A stretch of DNA of 64,000 bases from Winogradskya humida. Lineage in GTDB: Bacteria; Actinomycetota; Actinomycetes; Mycobacteriales; Micromonosporaceae. Positions 1 through 9,741 of this stretch are shown in pieces. Both the position numbers and the translations under genes were made by a program. The notes below the pieces were generated by a model. It saw only the letters and a program-made list of their open reading frames with translations, had not been told where the DNA came from and made no database searches. Location: the NCBI RefSeq assembly GCF_016862215.1, contig NZ_BOMN01000060.1, positions 26,790-90,789 on the forward strand. Reading direction: 5' to 3'. Position 1 is the first letter of the stretch, and the number at the start of each line of letters is the position of its first letter.

Positions 1-689
1 TGGGGCTGGACGGGACCGGCCGGCTGCTCGACGTCGGCTGCGGTCCGGGCCCGCTGACCACCCTGCTCGCGCCGCTCTTCGCGCAGGCCACCGGGGTGGA
101 CGCCGACGCCGACATGATCAAGGTGGCCCGCGCGGCGGCACCCGGGATCTCGTGGCGCCAACTGCGCGCCGAGGATCTGCCCGCCGACCTGGGGACGTTC
201 CGGGTGGTCACGTTCGCCCAGTCCTTCCACTGGATGGATCGGGAACTGGTGGCCCGGCGGGTCCGGCCGATGATCGAACCGGGCGGGGCCTGGGTGCACG
301 TCTCCGCCGCCACGCATCGCGGGCTGCCGGGTTCCGGGGTGCCATGGGACCGGATCGATGCGCTGGTCGCGGCATATCTGGGTCCGGTGCGCCGGGCGGG
401 GCGCGGGCTGCTGCCGGCGGGTACGCCGGGCGGTGAGGAGGAGATCATGCGGGCGGCCGGTTTCCGGGGGCCCGCGCGGCTGCCGATCACCGGCGGTGAC
501 GTGGTCGGCCGGAGCACTGACGACATCGTCTCGTCGGTCTTCTCGCTGTCCTCGTCGGCGCCGCATCTTTTCGCCGAGCGGCTCGTCTCCTTCGAGGCCG
601 AGCTGCGAGCCATCTTGCGGGAGGCCTCGCCGTCCGGCCTCTTTGCCGAACGGCGAGGTGCAGTCGAAGCGGTGGTGTGGCGGCCCTGA
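1..689 (+). CDS. Class I SAM-dependent methyltransferase, 5' end outside window
   Basis: The frame is already open at the first bases and reads through SAM-binding motif I (DVGCGPG, about bases 33-53), so the true start lies upstream of the window. An acidic motif II region (GVDADADM) and the FHWMD stretch typical of Methyltransf_11 proteins follow. The stop is TGA at 687-689. The catalytic domain appears complete apart from a short N-terminal piece. The family transfers a methyl group from SAM to small molecules; nothing here reveals the substrate. It is followed on the opposite strand by a tiny membrane-protein gene. Confidence 0.85.
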   Translation, partial: GLDGTGRLLDVGCGPGPLTTLLAPLFAQATGVDADADMIKVARAAAPGISWRQLRAEDLPADLGTFRVVTFAQSFHWMDRELVARRVRPMIEPGGAWVHVSAATHRGLPGSGVPWDRIDALVAAYLGPVRRAGRGLLPAGTPGGEEEIMRAAGFRGPARLPITGGDVVGRSTDDIVSSVFSLSSSAPHLFAERLVSFEAELRAILREASPSGLFAERRGAVEAVVWRP

Positions 690-695
690 AAGGCC

Positions 696-809
696 CTAGC
701 TCGCGGCGTCGAGAGCAGCCACCACGAAGATGGCGAGGAAGAAGAGCCCGCCGAGCAACATCGGCCGGACGTGGCCCAGGTAGATCTTGTGCTTCTGGTG
801 GTACGGCAT
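696..809 (-). CDS. 37-residue single-pass membrane miniprotein
   Basis: A short frame starts at ATG (807-809) and stops at TAG (696-698). A strong Shine-Dalgarno (AGGGGG) sits 6-7 bases before the start. The product begins with a basic, His-rich segment (MPYHQKHKIYLGHVRP) followed by one hydrophobic helix (MLLGGLFFLAIFVVAALDAAS), so a single-pass protein with the basic end inside is expected. Codon third positions are largely G/C. It stands alone between convergent-facing neighbours. I do not recognise the family; similar short basic-plus-helix ORFs are common in actinomycetes. Function unknown. Confidence 0.6.
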   Translation of the reverse strand: MPYHQKHKIYLGHVRPMLLGGLFFLAIFVVAALDAAS

Positions 810-898
810 TGCGAACCCCCTGGAGATGCGGAGCGGTGTGCCGGACGCTCTCAGTGTGGAGGCCCGATAGGCTCGCTGACCAGGGGATTTAAGGGCTT

Positions 899-1813
899 TT
901 AAGAGGACTTATCGCCCGTACGCTGGCGGGGCACACACACTTTTACGGCGCCGGGGGCCACGGAGACACGGATTTTCTTTACCGCGTCACGGGCGCCGCC
1001 GTCCAGCTCGTACGTGAGCGGCTCCCGCAGTTTGACGTCGATCTTCCGGGCCCGCGTCATGTGCACGAACGGCGACTCGTCCGAGCGCCCGACCGCCATC
1101 TGACCCATCGTGCGCGCCCACTGAGCGGCGCCCCGCGCGGTCGCCACCCCGACGTCCAGCCAGCCGTCGTCCGGCTTCGCGTCGTCGAACGCGTGGATGC
1201 CCCCGGTCACCGTGCCCACGTTGCCGACCAGCACGCAGCTGGCCTCCTCGTCGAACCAGGCGGTGCCGTCCACCTTGATCTTCGCCCGCGGGGACTCGCC
1301 GTTGACGTTGCGCAGGCCGGTCCAGACGTACGCCAGCTTGCCCATCCGGTCCTTCAGCTTCCCGTCCGCGTCGTGGATCATGGCCCCGTCGAAGCCGATC
1401 CCGGCCATCACCGCGAAGTGCTCGCCGTTGAGAACACCCAGGTCGAGCTTGTGCCGCTCGCCGTGGAACGCGTTGTCGACCGCACCCGGCAGATCCGCCG
1501 GCACGTGCAGGTTGGTGGCGAGCAGGTTCGCGGTGCCGGCCGGGATGATGCCGACCGGGATCTTCGCCTTGGCGCCCGCGATCGCGTCGAGGCTGCGCTG
1601 GACCATCCCGTCCCCACCCCACACGATCAGCAGGTCGGGCTCCTTCCTGATCGCCTTGCGCACCTGCTTCGGGGCGTACTTGCTCTTCGGCACCTCGTAC
1701 CAGAACAGGTCCTCGACGCCCTGGTCGGTGATGAGCCGGCGCAGCTCGTCAAGCCCGCCGCCGAGGGTCTTGCGCTGATGGGCGATCACAGCCACTTTCC
1801 GGGGGGTCCGCAT
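899..1813 (-). CDS. Diacylglycerol kinase family lipid kinase
   Basis: A 304-residue protein with the DAGK catalytic fold. It has the nucleotide-binding glycine loop WGGDGMVQRSLDAIAG near residue 65 and the IIPAGTANLLATNL motif near residue 90, both hallmarks of the YegS/DgkB/sphingosine-kinase-like family. The family phosphorylates diacylglycerol or related lipids at the membrane face using ATP. The usual GGDGT is GGDGM here, a conservative oddity. ATG start. It lies 18 bp after a GAF-domain gene on the same strand, so the two may be co-transcribed. The specific lipid substrate cannot be read from sequence. Confidence 0.85.
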   Translation of the reverse strand: MRTPRKVAVIAHQRKTLGGGLDELRRLITDQGVEDLFWYEVPKSKYAPKQVRKAIRKEPDLLIVWGGDGMVQRSLDAIAGAKAKIPVGIIPAGTANLLATNLHVPADLPGAVDNAFHGERHKLDLGVLNGEHFAVMAGIGFDGAMIHDADGKLKDRMGKLAYVWTGLRNVNGESPRAKIKVDGTAWFDEEASCVLVGNVGTVTGGIHAFDDAKPDDGWLDVGVATARGAAQWARTMGQMAVGRSDESPFVHMTRARKIDVKLREPLTYELDGGARDAVKKIRVSVAPGAVKVCVPRQRTGDKSS

Positions 1814-1831
1814 GGGACGCCGACTTACCCG

Positions 1832-2410
1832 TTAGTTGACGCTCTCACGCATGCGCTGCTCGGCGGCGGCGCTGCGGATGACCATCAGCCGTAGCTCCAG
1901 CTCGTCGGAGACCATCGATGCGAGATGCTCCAGGGCGGTGAGCTGGCGCTTCGTCGCCTCGCGGGGCTTGTTGTCGATCACGTTGACCGTGCCGAGCCGA
2001 TAGCCGTCGTGCGTGCGGATCGGGGCGGCGGCGTAGAAGCGCAGGCCCAGCTCGCCGCGGACCAGGGGATGCTCCAGCGTGCGCGGGTCCACCGCAGCGT
2101 TGTTGATCACGTAGACGTCGTCCTGGGCGATCACCGACGCGCACAGCCCGGGCTCCTTGCCGACCTCACGGATGCCGTCGAGCCCCTGACAGGCGGCCAG
2201 CCAGACCCGGTCCTGCTCGACCAGTGACACGGTGGAGATGGGAGTGTCGAAGATGGCGCCGGCTACGAAGGCGATCCGGTCGTACGCGTCCTCGCTCGGC
2301 TGATCCACCAGCCGGTAGCGCCGCACGGCGTCCAGTCGCCGCCGCTCCTCGGGGCTGACGTTGTCGAGGTACTCGTAGGCCCCGCCGGAAACCGGGTTGC
2401 TGTTGGTCAT
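1832..2410 (-). CDS. GAF domain protein
   Basis: A 192-residue soluble protein made almost entirely of one GAF domain (about residues 45-180, including VSLVEQDRVWLAACQGL and the FYAAAPIRTHDGYRLGTVNV core), with a short N-terminal helix (LDAVRRYRLVDQPSEDAYDR) typical of actinobacterial stand-alone GAF sensors. There is no attached output domain, so it probably acts as a small-ligand or redox sensor partnering another protein. ATG start. It is upstream of, and close to, the lipid kinase gene. The ligand is unknown. Confidence 0.8.
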   Translation of the reverse strand: MTNSNPVSGGAYEYLDNVSPEERRRLDAVRRYRLVDQPSEDAYDRIAFVAGAIFDTPISTVSLVEQDRVWLAACQGLDGIREVGKEPGLCASVIAQDDVYVINNAAVDPRTLEHPLVRGELGLRFYAAAPIRTHDGYRLGTVNVIDNKPREATKRQLTALEHLASMVSDELELRLMVIRSAAAEQRMRESVN

Positions 2411-2510
2411 ATTTAGACCCTAGTGAAACTTCCGGGGGTCTCCGCAATGGTGCGACGCGCCAATCTCGCTCCGGCGGTGTCCCAGCACGGGAATGTCGCA
2501 CAAGCTGTGC

Positions 2511-3797
2511 TCATTCCGCGGGTTCCCGCTCGCCGGCCAGCGCGCGTAGCCGTACCCGTGTGATCGCCCTGCCGGTCACCTCGACCACCTCCGCGGTGAA
2601 CTCCGGCAGCGTCACCACCTCACCCGGAGCTGTCGGGATGTGCCCCAGCGACGCCAGCACCTTCCCGGCGATCGTGGTGTAGTCACCGTCGTCGTGCCCG
2701 TTGCCGTCGAACCCGATGTCCGGCAGGTCATGGATCGGGAACGAACCAGGCATCAGCAGCGCGCCGTCCGGCTCGTGCACCACGGACTGCACGTCCCGGT
2801 CGGTCTCGTCGTAGATCTCCCCGACGATCTCCTCGACCAGATCCTCCATCGTGACGATGCCGTCGATCGCGCCGCGCTCATCCACGACCAGGGCCAGCTG
2901 CGCGCGCTCCAGCCGCAGCTGCCGCATCGCGTCGGAGACCCGCAACGTCTCGGGCAGGAACAACCCCGGCCGGGCGAACCCGTCCACCGGCCCCTGCGCG
3001 TTGACCAGCTCCCGCAGATGCACCACGCCGATCACGTCGTCCAGCCCGGCCGGTCCGACAACCGGCGCCCGCGAATGCCCGCCCGCGATCAGCTGGGTCA
3101 GCGCCTCGCTCGCCGGCAACCCCGTCGCCAGCGTCAGCACGTCCCGGCGCGGCACCAGGATCTCCCGCAGGATCCGGTCGGCGATCTCGAACGCCCCGGA
3201 GATGATGGTGCGCTGCTCCGCCGAGAAATCCTGCTGCGCGGCGACCATGTCGCGGATCTCCTCGGTGGAGACCTCCTCACGCTGTGCTTTCGGATCCACC
3301 CCGGCCAGTCGCACCACCATGTCGGTGGCCTTGCTCAAAAGCCAGATCGCCGGTCGCGAGATCGTCGAGAGCAGGTCCAGCGGGCGGGCCACGAGCAGGG
3401 CCCATCCCTCCGTACGCTGCATGGCGATCCGTTTCGGCGCCAGCTCCCCGATCACCAGTGTGATGAACGTCAGCGCGATCGTCACCAGCACGATGGACGC
3501 CGGCTCAGCGGCCGCCCCCAGAAACCCGAGCGGCTTGACCAGCGGCTTCGACAACGACACGGCAGCCGCGGCGGACGCCAGGAACCCGGCCAGCGTGATG
3601 CCGATCTGGATCGTGGCGAGAAACCTGTTCGGGTCCCGGGTCAGCCGGCCCAGCACCGGACCCGCCCTGGTGCTGCGCTCCAGCTTGTGCACCTGGCTGT
3701 CCCGCAACGAGACCAGCGCCATCTCACTGCCGGAAAAGGCCGCGTTCACCAGCACCAGGACCAGCACGAGCACAATTTGCCCGCCTATGCCATCCAC
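2511..3797 (-). CDS. CNNM/HlyC-CorC family membrane protein
   Basis: A 428-residue protein with the order DUF21 transmembrane domain (about 1-185, with the conserved SGSEMALVSLR near the first helix), a CBS pair (about 205-330, including the VPRRDV and TMEDLVEEIVGEI segments) and a C-terminal CorC/HlyC domain (about 345-425). The family is linked to divalent cation (Mg2+/Co2+) transport or regulation, despite older 'hemolysin' labels. GTG start at 3797. The gene is separated by 21 bp from bioD, which lies upstream on the same strand. Confidence 0.9.
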   Translation of the reverse strand: MDGIGGQIVLVLVLVLVNAAFSGSEMALVSLRDSQVHKLERSTRAGPVLGRLTRDPNRFLATIQIGITLAGFLASAAAAVSLSKPLVKPLGFLGAAAEPASIVLVTIALTFITLVIGELAPKRIAMQRTEGWALLVARPLDLLSTISRPAIWLLSKATDMVVRLAGVDPKAQREEVSTEEIRDMVAAQQDFSAEQRTIISGAFEIADRILREILVPRRDVLTLATGLPASEALTQLIAGGHSRAPVVGPAGLDDVIGVVHLRELVNAQGPVDGFARPGLFLPETLRVSDAMRQLRLERAQLALVVDERGAIDGIVTMEDLVEEIVGEIYDETDRDVQSVVHEPDGALLMPGSFPIHDLPDIGFDGNGHDDGDYTTIAGKVLASLGHIPTAPGEVVTLPEFTAEVVEVTGRAITRVRLRALAGEREPAE

Positions 3798-3818
3798 GCC
3801 CAGCCTCGCTCCGTGAAG

Positions 3819-5185
<1,367 letters not shown>

Positions 5186-5189
<4 letters not shown>

Positions 5190-5317
5190 GGTGCGTACTC
5201 CACGATCACGTTCGAGGCGCGCCCGAGGCCGCAGGCCGGGGTGCCCGGGCTCGAGAGTTGGGGACGGTCCGGCCGGTTGCGGACGTGGGGCCCGGGCGTC
5301 GCGTGCCAGCCCGTCAC
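5186..5317 (-). CDS. Candidate 43-residue ORF translationally coupled to bioD
   Basis: A GTG start at 5315-5317 with GAGG five bases upstream opens a frame ending in TGA at 5186-5188, which overlaps the bioD GTG in a GTGA junction. Third codon positions are almost all G/C, as in true genes here. The product begins MTGWHATPGPHV and has one Cys; I recognise no domain. The frame is open further upstream, through a CLDC motif, so a longer protein is possible, but that would run into the divergent acetyltransferase start. Treat as a candidate leader or coupling ORF rather than a proven gene. Confidence 0.35.
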
Positions 5318-5453
5318 CGCACCCTCGCAATCAAGACACCGAACCGTTTCGCGGGCGAAACTACCACCCCCCGATGAGTAGGGTACGGGTACGGCGGCGC
5401 CGTCCACCGCCGCCCGGATCGCCCCCGCCGGGGCGCGACCACGTTGGAGCGAC

Positions 5454-6011
5454 ATGCCGGAAATCCCACCGCCCGCACTGCTGCGCGGAGCCCAGGTAAC
5501 GCTCCGTCCCGCTACGCAGAGCGACGTCCCGTCCCTCGCCGCCATCCGCGCAACCCCCGAGGTCCGAGCCCGCTGGCGCGGCGACGATGACACAGCGCCG
5601 GAGATCCACGCCGCGATCGAGGACGCGGGGCTGCAGCTCCTGACCATCCTGCTCGGCGACCGGGTGGTGGGCGCGATCCAGTGGTCCGCCGAGGAGGATC
5701 CGGAATACCGGCACGCGAGCATCGACATCTTTGTGGACCCCGGTGTGCACGGTCGTGGGGTGGGCACGGATGCGGTGCGGGCGCTCACGGCGTACCTGAC
5801 AGAGGTTGAAGGTTTTCATCGTCTTGTCATCGACCCGGCGGCGGACAACGCCGCCGCGATCCGCTGCTACACCAAGGTCGGCTTCCGCCCGATCGGCATC
5901 ATGCGCCAATACGAACGATCCGCCGACGGCACCTGGCACGACGGCCTGCTCATGGACCTGCTCGCCACCGAGTTCGTCAGCCTGCCACCGGAAGGTCATT
6001 CACCCGTCTGA
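5454..6011 (+). CDS. GNAT family N-acetyltransferase
   Basis: A 185-residue protein of the GNAT fold. It carries the acetyl-CoA pyrophosphate loop PGVHGRGVGTDAV (about residue 97) followed by the long helix, and the C-terminal NAAAIRCYTKVGFRPIGIM motif typical of RimJ/AAC(6')-like transferases. The family acetylates amines on antibiotics, proteins or small metabolites; the substrate is not evident. GGAG lies upstream of the ATG. Its 3' end overlaps the remains of a DUF2716 gene on the other strand. Single stand-alone gene. Confidence 0.85.
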   Translation: MPEIPPPALLRGAQVTLRPATQSDVPSLAAIRATPEVRARWRGDDDTAPEIHAAIEDAGLQLLTILLGDRVVGAIQWSAEEDPEYRHASIDIFVDPGVHGRGVGTDAVRALTAYLTEVEGFHRLVIDPAADNAAAIRCYTKVGFRPIGIMRQYERSADGTWHDGLLMDLLATEFVSLPPEGHSPV

Positions 6012-6330
6012 CCGGCAACCAACTGGTCAGCATCGGCACCAGGACGGGCATCAGCCGCGCGCCGAAAACGCACAGCGTCTGCTCCCAGGGATGGCCGAAC
6101 TGCCCTCGTCCATGTCCTCGGTCAGGAACGCGTAGTAGTCCCCATCAGGAGACACTTCGACGGGCCACGTCTCATCGTCGGCGAGGGCATGCAGGTGGGG
6201 CTGGTAGCGGTAGCGCGGATGGTGCCAGTCCAGGACGAGCAGGCGCTCGCCGGGTGGGAAGGCATGTGCCGCGACAACCCGTCCTTCAACAACGCCAGAG
6301 CCGCCTGGGTCATTGCGTAGAGGGCGATGG
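5977..6330 (-). pseudogene. Frameshifted DUF2716-like gene remnant
   Basis: On the minus strand one frame reads LLVLDWHHPRYRYQPHLHAL, ADDETWPVEVSPDGDYYAFL and TEDMDEG, and then breaks. The next frame carries on with QFGHPWEQTLCVFGARL and LTSWLPVRR, ending at TGA 5977-5979. Joined, these match the C-terminal half of actinobacterial DUF2716 proteins as I know them. A loss of one base near 6101-6104 explains the break. The N-terminal part is not convincing beyond about 6330, and no good start is visible. Function of the family is unknown. A sequencing error at the same point would look identical. Confidence 0.6.
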
Positions 6331-6445
6331 CATGACCGCTGCGTGGCCGGCGGCGAACCTCGGGCCCGGGTTGGTGAAGAGCGGGCTGAGATCGACCGTA
6401 GGCCGGATCGCCGGGCGCCCCCCGGCGAATGGGCCGGATACCCAT

Positions 6446-6482
6446 CGGCGACGGTGGACCCGGGCGGGGTCCACCGTCGCCG
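6446..6482. terminator. Perfect 15-bp inverted repeat
   Basis: Arms 6446-6460 and 6468-6482 are perfectly complementary (CGGCGACGGTGGACC and its complement) around a 7-base loop, in the gap between the ACT-GNAT gene and the DUF2716 remnant. There is no T-tract, which is common for actinomycete terminators. It may serve either strand. Confidence 0.6.
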
Positions 6483-6518
6483 CTCTCACCCGTCACCCGA
6501 AGGTGGCAGGAGCCTGTC

Positions 6519-6541
6519 GCCGTCGCCCTCAGAGCGACGGC
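6519..6541 (-). terminator. Hairpin downstream of the ACT-GNAT gene
   Basis: GCCGTCGC (6519-6526) and GCGACGGC (6534-6541) pair perfectly around a 7-base loop, 45 bp beyond the stop of the minus-strand ACT-GNAT gene. Position and strength suit a terminator. Confidence 0.5.
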
Positions 6542-6585
6542 AGTCTGTCACCGCCACCCAAGTGGGCGGCGGAAGTTTGGGGCCG

Positions 6586-7653
6586 TCAGCCGGACGTGGC
6601 GCGGGTTGTTCTTGATGCTGGGTGGCGTTCGGTGACGGGGAGGGTGACGCTCAGCAGGTTGCCGTCGCGGTCGCCCTGGGCGGCGCCGAAGCGGCGGAGG
6701 GTGCGGAGGGCGGCGACGTTGTCGGCGGCGATGTGGGCGACGATGGCTTCGAGGTCGGCGCGGCGGGCCCAGGCGAGGATGCGGCGGAGCAGGGCTGTGC
6801 CGATGCCGCGGCGTTGCCAGTCGTCGCCGACGAGGAGGGCTATCTCGCCGAGGTCGCCTTCGGTGAGGAGGTTGGCCATGGCGGCGACCCGTTCCTCGCC
6901 GGTGGCCGGGTCGAGGTGCATGGCCAGGAGGGTGAGGCCGGTGGCGGGCTCGAGGAGGCGGCGCAGGCGGGCGTCGGGCGGGACCGTGAGGCCGGTGAGG
7001 TAGCGGCGCTGGCGGGACTGGTCGGAGCTTTCGGTGTGGAGGCGGCGGACGCCGTCGAGGTCGTCGGCGGTGGCTTCGCGGATGAGGAGCTCGCTGCCGT
7101 CGGGGAGGAGCAGGGTGGCCTGCTCGGCGCCGCGGCGCAGGACCGCGCTGCCGACCTCGACCAGGGCCTGGGCGCGGGCGTATTCGGCCGGGGTGAAGGC
7201 GGGGGCCGGGCGGATGACCTCGTAGGTGCCGCCGGCCGGGTCGATCAGCGTCATGTGCTGCTCGTCGTAGCCGTGCAGCACCACCGTGCCGGCCGGGCGC
7301 CAGCGGACCTCGGCCGCGTCGAGCAGGGCGACCAGGGCCTCGCCGAGCGAATCCGGGTCGTGGACCAGGCGGCCGGCGAGCGCGAGGGCACGCGTTGGCT
7401 GGTCGGCCAGGCCCTGGGCCTCGGCGCGGGTGACGAAAGCCTCCCGGCCGCGGCCGCGGGCGATGGCGGCCTGCAGCTCGTGCTCCGACATGGTGTCGGG
7501 GGCGTCGACGAGGAAGTCGTCGACGGCGCCCTCCTCGGTGGTGTGCACCTGGACGGCGAGGATGTTGACCGATCGCAGGGCGAGACTCGCTGTCAGCACC
7601 GACAGGTAACCCGGCCGGTCATCGACTGTTGCCCTGATCCGCCACAACGCCAT
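6586..7653 (-). CDS. ACT-GNAT protein, probable amino-acid-regulated lysine acetyltransferase
   Basis: A 355-residue two-domain protein. The N-terminal ACT-type region (residues 1-75, starting MALWRIRATVDDRPGYLSVL) is a known amino-acid-binding fold; the C-terminal GNAT domain (about 190-335) has the acetyl-CoA loop LVGDDWQRRGIGTALL. This architecture is that of the amino-acid-regulated protein acetyltransferases described in actinomycetes, including Micromonospora, where an amino acid controls acetylation of metabolic enzymes such as acyl-CoA synthetases. The match to that group is by architecture only. ATG start. The next gene upstream encodes another ACT protein. Confidence 0.8.
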   Translation of the reverse strand: MALWRIRATVDDRPGYLSVLTASLALRSVNILAVQVHTTEEGAVDDFLVDAPDTMSEHELQAAIARGRGREAFVTRAEAQGLADQPTRALALAGRLVHDPDSLGEALVALLDAAEVRWRPAGTVVLHGYDEQHMTLIDPAGGTYEVIRPAPAFTPAEYARAQALVEVGSAVLRRGAEQATLLLPDGSELLIREATADDLDGVRRLHTESSDQSRQRRYLTGLTVPPDARLRRLLEPATGLTLLAMHLDPATGEERVAAMANLLTEGDLGEIALLVGDDWQRRGIGTALLRRILAWARRADLEAIVAHIAADNVAALRTLRRFGAAQGDRDGNLLSVTLPVTERHPASRTTRATSG

Positions 7654-7748
7654 GCGTGGGCACTCCCCTCCGGATCGAGTCGCTTTCCCTGAATCGAACT
7701 TAAGCGTCTCTCGCCGGTGTTACCTGCACATTGCCTGAGCTGCGGGAA

Positions 7749-8507
7749 CTATGAGGGGTCAATCACAGCCGATGCGACCGGTGGCACACCGGCCCGGTCG
7801 AGACGGTCGCCGAGGATCACGGCGGCGGCGCGGACGAGCTGCGCGACCCGGTCGACCTCGGTGATGTGGAACGCCGCAGCGGGCAGTCCGTCGTCGTCCG
7901 AGCGCGCGAGCACCAGGACCAGACCGGCCCGGCCGAACGGCGCCACGGCGTACTTCGTGGTGTCGGGGCCGAGCATCGGGCGGGCGCGCAGCGGGGTGAC
8001 CTCGGGCAGGTGCAGCGGGGACGGGGCGCGCCAGCTCGCGTAGGCCACCGCGGGCTCGCTGCCCATGTGCATCCGCAGCGACGGCTCGTCAGCGGGCGGC
8101 CGGGGTGCGGCGGAACGCGCGGCCCAGTCGGCCGGGACCACGGCGGCTGCGGCCCAGTCGGCGGCCAGCAGGCCGGGGACGGCGTCGATCAGGGTGGCCA
8201 GGCCGTCCGCGGGGTTCGCGGCGACCTGGGCGAGCAGTTCGGCGTCGTGGCCGCCGGAGACCGGGGCGCCGATCGCCTTCCAGACGCCGTCGACCTGGAC
8301 GCCGGGGATGGCCGCGAGGCCGGCGAGGAGCCGCTCGACGCGGGACGCCCCCGGCCAGACGACGGTGAAGTCGTCGACGGCCCGGCCGCCGAGCCGCTCC
8401 AGCACCACGACCTGGACGATGTCGGCTCCGGCGACGCCGAGCGTGCGCGCCACCTGGCCGAGCGCGCCAGGACGGTCCGGCAGAGTGACCCGTACCCGCA
8501 GCAACAT
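7749..8507 (-). CDS. ACT domain protein
   Basis: A 252-residue protein with an N-terminal ACT domain (MLLRVRVTLPDRPGALGQVA, then GADIVQVVVLERLGGRAVDDF). The remaining about 170 residues show a GAF-like pattern but no motif I can name with confidence. ACT domains sense amino acids. The gene lies 95 bp upstream of the ACT-GNAT gene on the same strand, and the ACT domains of the two resemble each other in the DRPG...VDDF arrangement, so they may be related in origin and sense similar ligands. Confidence 0.7.
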   Translation of the reverse strand: MLLRVRVTLPDRPGALGQVARTLGVAGADIVQVVVLERLGGRAVDDFTVVWPGASRVERLLAGLAAIPGVQVDGVWKAIGAPVSGGHDAELLAQVAANPADGLATLIDAVPGLLAADWAAAAVVPADWAARSAAPRPPADEPSLRMHMGSEPAVAYASWRAPSPLHLPEVTPLRARPMLGPDTTKYAVAPFGRAGLVLVLARSDDDGLPAAAFHITEVDRVAQLVRAAAVILGDRLDRAGVPPVASAVIDPS

Positions 8508-8614
8508 GCAGCTCCTCCCGTCTGGAAGACGGCACGGCGGTGCCGTCCGAGATGCGCCCAGCTTGCCGGGGTGGCATTTCGCGCCGGTTGCGCCGCCGTG
8601 TCTCGGCCGTCAAG

Positions 8615-8628
8615 ACGCATAGATATGC
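8615..8628. promoter_or_regulatory. 14-bp palindrome upstream of the ACT gene
   Basis: CGCATAGATATGCG is a perfect 6+6 inverted repeat with a 2-base centre, about 108 bp upstream of the ACT gene start and just beyond the 3' end of the LacI gene. It is a plausible operator, possibly for the LacI-type regulator next door, but no second copy was seen. Confidence 0.35.
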
Positions 8629-8654
8629 GCTGAATCACATTGAGACTAGGGGAG

Positions 8655-9671
8655 TCAGGCAGTGCCGCGACGCACCAGGTGGGTGTCGAGCAGAACATGA
8701 GAATTCTCCACCGGCTCGCGGCGGATGAGGCTGACCAGGAGCTCCGCCATGCGGCGGCCCATGTCCTCGACGGGCTGGTGCACCGTGGTGAGCGGGGGCT
8801 GGGTCTGCCGGGCGACGGGCGCGTCCTCGAAACCGACGACCTGCACGTCCTGCGGCACCCGGCGGCCGGCGTCGCGCAGTGCGCGCATGGCACCGCTGGC
8901 CATCAGGTCGGAGGCGGCGAAGACCGCGTCGAGGCCCGGCTCTCGGTCGAGCAGGGCCCGCATCGCGCCCGCGCCGCCCTCCTCGCTGAAGTCGCCGACC
9001 TCGATCAGCTCGCCACCGTGCACGGCCGCGCGGTATCCGGCGAGCCGGCCCCGACCGACCTCCATGTCCTGCGGACCGGCCACCGTGGCGATCCGCGTGG
9101 CACCGTTGGCCTGCAGGAACTCGACCGCCTGGCGGGCGCCGGAGACGTTGTCGACGTCGACGAAGAAGTCCTCGGGGTGCGGGTCCACGGGCCGGCCGCC
9201 GAGCACGAAGGGCATGCCGCGGTCGCGCAGGATCCCCGGCAGCGGGTCCTCGTCGTGCAGCGACAGCAGCAGTACGCCGTCCACGTGGTGACCCGTCAAG
9301 TGATTCACGACACGTTCACGCTGCTCGGGCGAGGCGGCCATCGCGAGCCACAGCTGCAACGGCGTCTCCATCAGGGCGGAGTTGATGCCGCGGAGCACGC
9401 CGGCGAAGAAGGGCTCGCCGAAGAGCCGCTCCTGCGACTCCGAGACCACGAGCGCCACCGAGTCGGTGCGCTGGGTCACGAGGGAGCGGGCGGCGCGGTT
9501 GGGCACGTAGCCCAGCTCCACGATGGCGGCCTCCACAGCGGCCTTGGCCTGCGGGCTGACCTGCGAAGAGCCGTTGAGGACGCGGGAGGCTGTGCCCCGG
9601 CCCACCCCGGCGCGAGCCGCGACGGCGTCGAGCGTCGGGCGTCCCGCGGAGCGGACAGGCTGCCTGGTCAT
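8655..9671 (-). CDS. LacI family transcriptional regulator
   Basis: An N-terminal LacI helix-turn-helix (TLDAVAARAGVGRGTASRVL) with the hinge helix (NRAARSLVTQRTDSVALVV) is followed by a periplasmic-binding-protein-like effector domain to the C-terminus (DAVFAASDLMASGAMRAL, VPQDVQVVGFEDAPVA). I place the start at ATG 9669-9671 (MTRQPVRSAG); the frame is open upstream, but an earlier start would run over the divergent gene's start. The family binds sugars and represses catabolic genes. No sugar operon adjoins it, so the regulon is unknown. Confidence 0.88.
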   Translation of the reverse strand: MTRQPVRSAGRPTLDAVAARAGVGRGTASRVLNGSSQVSPQAKAAVEAAIVELGYVPNRAARSLVTQRTDSVALVVSESQERLFGEPFFAGVLRGINSALMETPLQLWLAMAASPEQRERVVNHLTGHHVDGVLLLSLHDEDPLPGILRDRGMPFVLGGRPVDPHPEDFFVDVDNVSGARQAVEFLQANGATRIATVAGPQDMEVGRGRLAGYRAAVHGGELIEVGDFSEEGGAGAMRALLDREPGLDAVFAASDLMASGAMRALRDAGRRVPQDVQVVGFEDAPVARQTQPPLTTVHQPVEDMGRRMAELLVSLIRREPVENSHVLLDTHLVRRGTA

Positions 9672-9741
9672 GGGCGCATTATTCTCCAGCCGAACGTCGT
9701 GTGTCTGCCCGGTCCGCGTACGTACCGAATAGGGTTGGTCC

